DNA from: Streptomyces sp. AC550_RSS872
GTDB lineage: Bacteria; Actinomycetota; Actinomycetes; Streptomycetales; Streptomycetaceae
Assembly (NCBI RefSeq): GCF_019049285.1
Contig: NZ_JAGMUL010000050.1
Coordinates: 41,610-105,609, forward strand
Direction of reading: 5' to 3'
DNA length: 64,000 nt
Position 1 is the first letter of the stretch; the number at the start of each line of letters is the position of its first letter. The notes under the pieces were generated by a model. It worked only from the letters and a program-made list of their open reading frames with translations, made no database searches and was not told where the DNA came from. Of the stretch, positions 62,952 to 64,000 are shown one piece after another. A program made the position numbers and the translations under genes.

Positions 62952-63845
62952 TCAGCCGGCCGCACGGAGTTGCTCCTCAGCCCGGCAGCCCCGGCAACGG
63001 CCTGGTTCCGCCGAACGGAAACCCCGGTCGCAGCCGTCGCAGTTCCGCATGGGCACGACCACCGGGCGCGCGGAGGGTTCCGCGCTTCTGGCTGGTACCA
63101 GCAGGGGAGTCTCCTTGAGCCGGTAGGCGAGGATGCCGACCGGGCGGGTGAGGAAGCGGTCCGGCAGCCGTGCGGTGAGGTGGTCCGTGATGTGCGTGGG
63201 CAGCAGTCCCGCCGCGAGCCACCGGGCGACGGCCGGGGCGAGGCGGGCGGTTTCCTGCGCGGACAGGATGAGGCGGGGGTCGACCCGGCGCAGACCGGCG
63301 AGTAGGGCCACCGCTCGGGGGTCGGCGTCAGCGAGCGGGACCAGTACCTCCGTCTCGGCTGGTGCGGGCGCTGGCGCGGCCACCGTCTCCTCCGCGGGCG
63401 CGGATGCGGGTGTGACCGCAGCGGCGGGGCCCTGCTTTCGCGGCCTACGCGGCTTCGGCGGCTCGGGAGGTCCGTCCGCGTCCGGGTCCGGATCGCCGCC
63501 GGGGACGTCGTAGAAGTACGTGCGGGTACGGACGTGCCCGGTGGACGTTCGCTCGCGGCGGCGCTCCAGGTACCCGGCCGCTTCCAACTCCCTGAGCGCC
63601 CGGGAGATCAAGATCTCGCCCTCGCTGAAGTGCTCGCACAGGGCCGGGATGGTCACAGGGGTGCCATCGGGCAGGGATGAGATGTACGCCGCGACACCGA
63701 CCGTGACCGCGCTGCCGCGTCGCTGGGCGAGGGCGTTGGAGATCACCGTGAAGTCGGCCATGAGGCGGGTGCGGACGTGGATCACGCCGGAGGTCGGAGC
63801 TCCGGCGTCGGCGCGCGAGGGCGCGTTAGACTGCGGATCAGCCAT
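62952..63845 (-). CDS. Winged-helix regulator with C-terminal zinc-ribbon-like motif
   Basis: The 297-residue protein has an N-terminal winged helix at about residues 30-110 (FTVISNALAQRRGSAVTVGVAAYI, ISRALRELEAAGYLERRRE). A Pro/Ala-rich linker leads to a helical domain (RVDPRLILSAQETARLAPAVA) and a C-terminal C-x2-C ... C-x2-C zinc-ribbon-like segment (NCDGCDRGF, RCRGCRAEE). It is a distant paralogue of 14969-15691, which lacks the cysteines. It may control the adjacent toxin-antitoxin operon or mobile-element functions; the target is unknown. Confidence 0.82.
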   Translation of the reverse strand: MADPQSNAPSRADAGAPTSGVIHVRTRLMADFTVISNALAQRRGSAVTVGVAAYISSLPDGTPVTIPALCEHFSEGEILISRALRELEAAGYLERRRERTSTGHVRTRTYFYDVPGGDPDPDADGPPEPPKPRRPRKQGPAAAVTPASAPAEETVAAPAPAPAETEVLVPLADADPRAVALLAGLRRVDPRLILSAQETARLAPAVARWLAAGLLPTHITDHLTARLPDRFLTRPVGILAYRLKETPLLVPARSAEPSARPVVVPMRNCDGCDRGFRSAEPGRCRGCRAEEQLRAAG

Positions 63846-63970
63846 CGGGAAGGTGTTCTCTTCCTGATCGGTCAGGCCCTCGATCGGGACGGCAATCCCG
63901 GCCGGGGGCCGAAGTCTGTGTGCTGTTGTCGCGGCGAACGTAACCGTCCATATCCCGACCCTGCAAACCG

Positions 63971-63988
63971 GTCACTCGGACGAGTGAC
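63971..63988. promoter_or_regulatory. Perfect palindrome upstream of the last regulator
   Basis: GTCACTCG-GA-CGAGTGAC is a perfect 8-bp dyad 126 bp upstream of the winged-helix gene start. It may be its operator or belong to a gene right of the window. Nothing else is recognised in 63846-64000. Confidence 0.5.
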
Positions 63989-64000
63989 GCGAGCCGTGCG

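Noticed and set aside
52439..63845. Prophage or integrative element
   Set aside because: The island carries defence genes only; no integrase, recombinase, structural phage gene or flanking tRNA is visible.

Overview
The window looks like a chromosomal segment of a Streptomyces or a close relative. The DNA is very GC-rich, with G or C at almost every third codon position and many GTG and TTG starts. The gene families also fit: WhiJ-type XRE regulators paired with DUF397 proteins, a PASTA-less Ser/Thr kinase with a proline-rich linker, DUF3151, DUF2617 and DUF5753. The left edge cuts a gene. No rRNA, tRNA, CRISPR array, transposase or integrase was seen.

Layout. 1-8.7 kb: a PstS-like membrane-anchored binding protein, a Ser/Thr kinase, a DJ-1/PfpI plus MarR operon with two tandem GACAG-N4-CTGTC palindromes in front, a class III aminotransferase and a GntR/FCD regulator. 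8.7-13.6 kb: a poly-gamma-glutamate (PGA) type synthase pair (PgsB/PgsC) in an overlapping operon with a duplicated Cache-like/HAMP membrane sensor, divergent from a secreted hydrolase-like protein. 13.7-17.5 kb: small regulators, an RHH antitoxin/PIN-like toxin pair with a palindromic operator, and a WhiJ-like XRE/DUF397 pair. 17.5-25.1 kb: a CDP-alcohol phosphatidyltransferase, purA, a diacylglycerol-kinase-like protein, a GbsR/MarR-regulated ABC exporter and a cytochrome P450. 25.17-25.94 kb: a 15-bp minisatellite of about 51 units filling the space upstream of the P450. 25.9-32.4 kb: two paralogous NarL-type two-component systems, the second in an operon with a DUF1023 hydrolase and an acyltransferase; the two operons share a 19-bp upstream motif. 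32.5-36.4 kb: kynurenine pathway genes (tryptophan 2,3-dioxygenase, kynureninase, a probable HGGxW formamidase) with a TetR gene between them. 36.6-42 kb: a MacB-like ABC transporter operon with two lipoproteins and an adjacent secreted Cys-containing protein. 42.3-52.4 kb: mostly housekeeping (DUF3151, aldose epimerase, pyrE, fba, an MFS exporter, a CoxG-like protein, a membrane spermidine-synthase-like protein, DUF2617, a Gly/Cys-rich membrane protein, an aminotransferase). 52.4-63.9 kb: an accessory defence island with a coiled-coil protein, an HTH plus degenerate N6-methylase protein, type I restriction-modification HsdM/HsdS/HsdR, a DUF433/PIN-like toxin-antitoxin pair (VapBC45-like) and an HTH regulator.

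Genes cooperate in tightly packed operons, usually with 4-bp (ATGA or GTGA) or 8-bp overlaps. Several units end in strong perfect hairpins. Four copies of a Streptomyces-type intergenic repeat are scattered through the window. The most unusual items are the PGA synthase operon with its double sensor and no PgsA, the methylase-like protein with a lost catalytic motif in front of a complete type I system, the minisatellite, and the shared motif of the duplicated two-component operons.
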